NCBI GenBank assembly: GCA_023246275.1
Contig: JAHFIS010000037.1
Span: 1-7,093, forward strand
Length of the DNA: 7,093 nt
From: Candidatus Uhrbacteria bacterium
GTDB taxonomy: Bacteria > Patescibacteriota > Patescibacteriia > UBA9934 > GWF2-40-263
Direction of reading: 5' to 3'
Shown here: positions 5,715 through 7,093 of the stretch, one piece after another
Position numbering within the stretch: the stretch's first letter is position 1
Layout of the letters: each line of letters starts with the position of its first letter
Position numbers and translations under genes: made by a program
The notes under the pieces: model-generated
What the model was told of the DNA's origin: nothing
The model's input: only the letters and a program-made list of their open reading frames with translations
The model's database searches: none

Positions 5715-6703
5715 TCCTTCGACTGATGGCACAACTGCTTTTGGCCACGACCTTGCTTCAGGTTTACCCGTATGACGCGGGAATGGTTGAGCGCTACGCC
5801 ACGCTGCCGTCGGCCGAGCTGCGCCAGCCCGGGGCGTTCGAGGCGATGGCGCTTTTGCGCGCCGGACTTCCCGCGGCTCAGGACGCGTCGCGCGCTCCGA
5901 AGAAGATCGATCCGAACAGCGTCGGCGTGGTTACGTCGGCGGTGAGCGCCATCGTGGTCGACCGCGCGACCGGGTCCGTGCTGTATGAGAAGAACGGCGA
6001 GGATCCGCGATCCATCGGAAGCATTACCAAGCTGATGACGGCATTTGTCTTTTTGAAGGGGAATCCGGACCTAAGCTCGCCCTCCTCGCTCCAGGCGTCG
6101 GACGTGCGGTCGGGCGGCGTCCAGCACGTTTCTGTCGGCGATACCGTCACGGTCGACAACCTGCTGCACGCGAGCCTCGTGGGGTCGGACAACTCGGCGA
6201 CGGCGGCGCTCGTTCGGCTGTCGGGATTGTCGGAAGGCGACTTCGTCGGCAAGATGAACGAGACCGCGGCCGAGCTCGGCATGCGGGCGACGACGTTCCT
6301 CGACCCGACCGGGCTTTCCGCGGACAACCGATCGATTCCGTCCGACCTCGTGCGACTTCTCGATGCGGCGATGAAGGTGGACGTGATACGCGAGGCAACC
6401 GAGCAGCCGGTGACGACGTTCGTCGGATCGTCCGGCAGGGTCTATTCGATCGACACGACCGACGAGCTGCTGAACAGCTTCCTGAACCAGGCGCCGTACA
6501 AGGTCGTCGGAGGGAAGACCGGATTTTTGCCGGAGGCGGGATACTGCCTGGGGTCGCTCGTCTCGGAAAAGGACGCGCATGAGATCATCGTCGTCGTCCT
6601 CGGGTCCGAGACGATCACGGGGCGGTTTCAGGACGTGAAGGCGCTGTCGGCGTGGGCGTACAAGGTGTTCGAATGGCCGGATGAGAAAACCGCGACCCTA
6701 TGA
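5711..6703 (+). CDS. D-alanyl-D-alanine carboxypeptidase (peptidase S11, PBP5/DacA-like)
   Basis: Serine peptidase that removes the terminal D-Ala from peptidoglycan stem peptides outside the membrane, limiting cross-linking. All three penicillin-binding motifs are present: SxxK as S104-I-T-K107 (in GSITKLMTAF), SxN as S159-D-N161, and KTG at 269-271 in VGGKTGFLPEAGYCL. The start of the domain is marked by AIVVDRATGSVLYEKNGEDP. The N-terminus has a hydrophobic run (MAQLLLATTLLQ) that may be a signal peptide or anchor, followed by about 50 poorly conserved residues. At 330 residues it ends about 60 after KTG, so it lacks the beta-rich C-terminal domain and amphipathic anchor of E. coli PBP5. 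GTG 5711 is chosen for its 4-nt overlap with scpB; ATG 5726 is a real alternative. It overlaps the next gene as ATGA. Confidence 0.92.
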   Translation: MILRLMAQLLLATTLLQVYPYDAGMVERYATLPSAELRQPGAFEAMALLRAGLPAAQDASRAPKKIDPNSVGVVTSAVSAIVVDRATGSVLYEKNGEDPRSIGSITKLMTAFVFLKGNPDLSSPSSLQASDVRSGGVQHVSVGDTVTVDNLLHASLVGSDNSATAALVRLSGLSEGDFVGKMNETAAELGMRATTFLDPTGLSADNRSIPSDLVRLLDAAMKVDVIREATEQPVTTFVGSSGRVYSIDTTDELLNSFLNQAPYKVVGGKTGFLPEAGYCLGSLVSEKDAHEIIVVVLGSETITGRFQDVKALSAWAYKVFEWPDEKTATL

Positions 6704-7093
6704 AACAAGAAATTGTCATTTTGATTCTGTCCGCCCTTCCCGTGACGGAACTCCGCGCGTCCATTCCGATCGCGATCACCGTGTTTCATTTTACCGCGTT
6801 CAAGGCGTGGTCGCTCGCGCTGTTCGGGAATCTCGTTCCGATCCCGCTCCTTTGGTGGGGAATGCCCGCGCTGCTGGCCTGGGCGGAAAAGCATATGCCT
6901 CGGTTTCATGCGTTTCTGAACAAAAAACTACGCGCGCTGGAGGCAAAGCACATGGCCGTCTACCAGCGTTTCGGCGCGTTTGCCCTTGCGATTCTCGGCG
7001 CGCTCCCGCTCCCCGGCGCCGGGATCTGGACGGGGACGGCGCTTGCGGTCCTGTTCGACATCAAGGCGCGGTATGCGATCCCGGCGATCATTA
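6700..7093 (+). CDS. COG2426-type small multidrug export family membrane protein, N-terminal part
   Basis: Open from ATG 6700 (ATGA overlap with the carboxypeptidase) to the window end, 131 codons with no stop. It is a polytopic membrane protein: hydrophobic segments lie at about 4-14, 20-36, 38-63 and 93-125. The family signatures are LPVTELRASIPIAI (about 13-26), GNLVPIPLLWWG (about 43-54) and ALPLPGAGIWTGTALA (about 102-117). These match the group named putative small multidrug export protein (COG2426, Pfam Sm_multidrug_ex). The export function is a name inherited by homology and is poorly tested. A basic, amphipathic stretch (residues about 64-92) separates the two hydrophobic halves. Overlap with the cell-wall enzyme gene suggests joint expression. 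Confidence 0.88.
   Translation, partial: MKQEIVILILSALPVTELRASIPIAITVFHFTAFKAWSLALFGNLVPIPLLWWGMPALLAWAEKHMPRFHAFLNKKLRALEAKHMAVYQRFGAFALAILGALPLPGAGIWTGTALAVLFDIKARYAIPAII

Overview
This is a tightly packed bacterial segment in which every supported gene lies on the + strand. In order it holds: the 3' two thirds or so of an asparaginyl-tRNA synthetase gene (asnS); two adjacent, related genes for membrane-anchored proteins of unknown function; an aspartyl-tRNA synthetase gene (aspS) interrupted by a reading-frame break; the condensin partner genes scpA and scpB; a serine D-alanyl-D-alanine carboxypeptidase (peptidase S11); and the 5' part of a COG2426-type small membrane export protein that runs off the window end. 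I see no tRNA, rRNA, CRISPR array, insertion sequence or phage gene.

The organism is a GC-rich bacterium that uses the standard code, since UGA works as a stop in several junctions. Gene junctions are minimal (2 nt, 1 nt, and 4-nt ATGA/GTGA overlaps). No start codon has a clear Shine-Dalgarno sequence. The AspRS has bacterial motifs but lacks the GAD insertion domain found in most bacterial AspRS. Compact gene order, reduced enzymes and orphan signal-anchored proteins fit a candidate-phyla-radiation (Patescibacteria) lineage. That placement is an inference, not something the sequence proves.

Region by region: 1-729 is asnS, whose codon choice changes abruptly near 590. 732-2829 holds the paralogous pair, each with a short N-terminal cytoplasmic tail, one membrane helix and a roughly 320-residue outer domain with exactly two cysteines. 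2830-2919 is a 90-nt spacer full of short inverted and direct repeats. 2920-4306 is aspS, broken at 3241 exactly between the anticodon-binding domain and the catalytic domain. 4294-4329 repeats part of the spacer sequence just ahead of scpA. 4330-5028 is scpA. 5029-5141 is a 113-nt spacer with a 10-bp terminal inverted repeat and a possible 34-codon reading frame that ends in an ATGA overlap with scpB. 5142-7093 is scpB, dac and the export gene, all joined by overlaps.

The cluster joins housekeeping jobs: charging tRNA-Asn and tRNA-Asp, loading SMC on the chromosome (ScpA/ScpB; smc is not in the window), and trimming peptidoglycan peptides. The presence of asnS suggests that Asn-tRNA is made directly, so AspRS need not be non-discriminating. 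The most notable points are the domain-boundary break in aspS, its missing GAD domain, the undescribed paralogous pair, and the two structured spacers.
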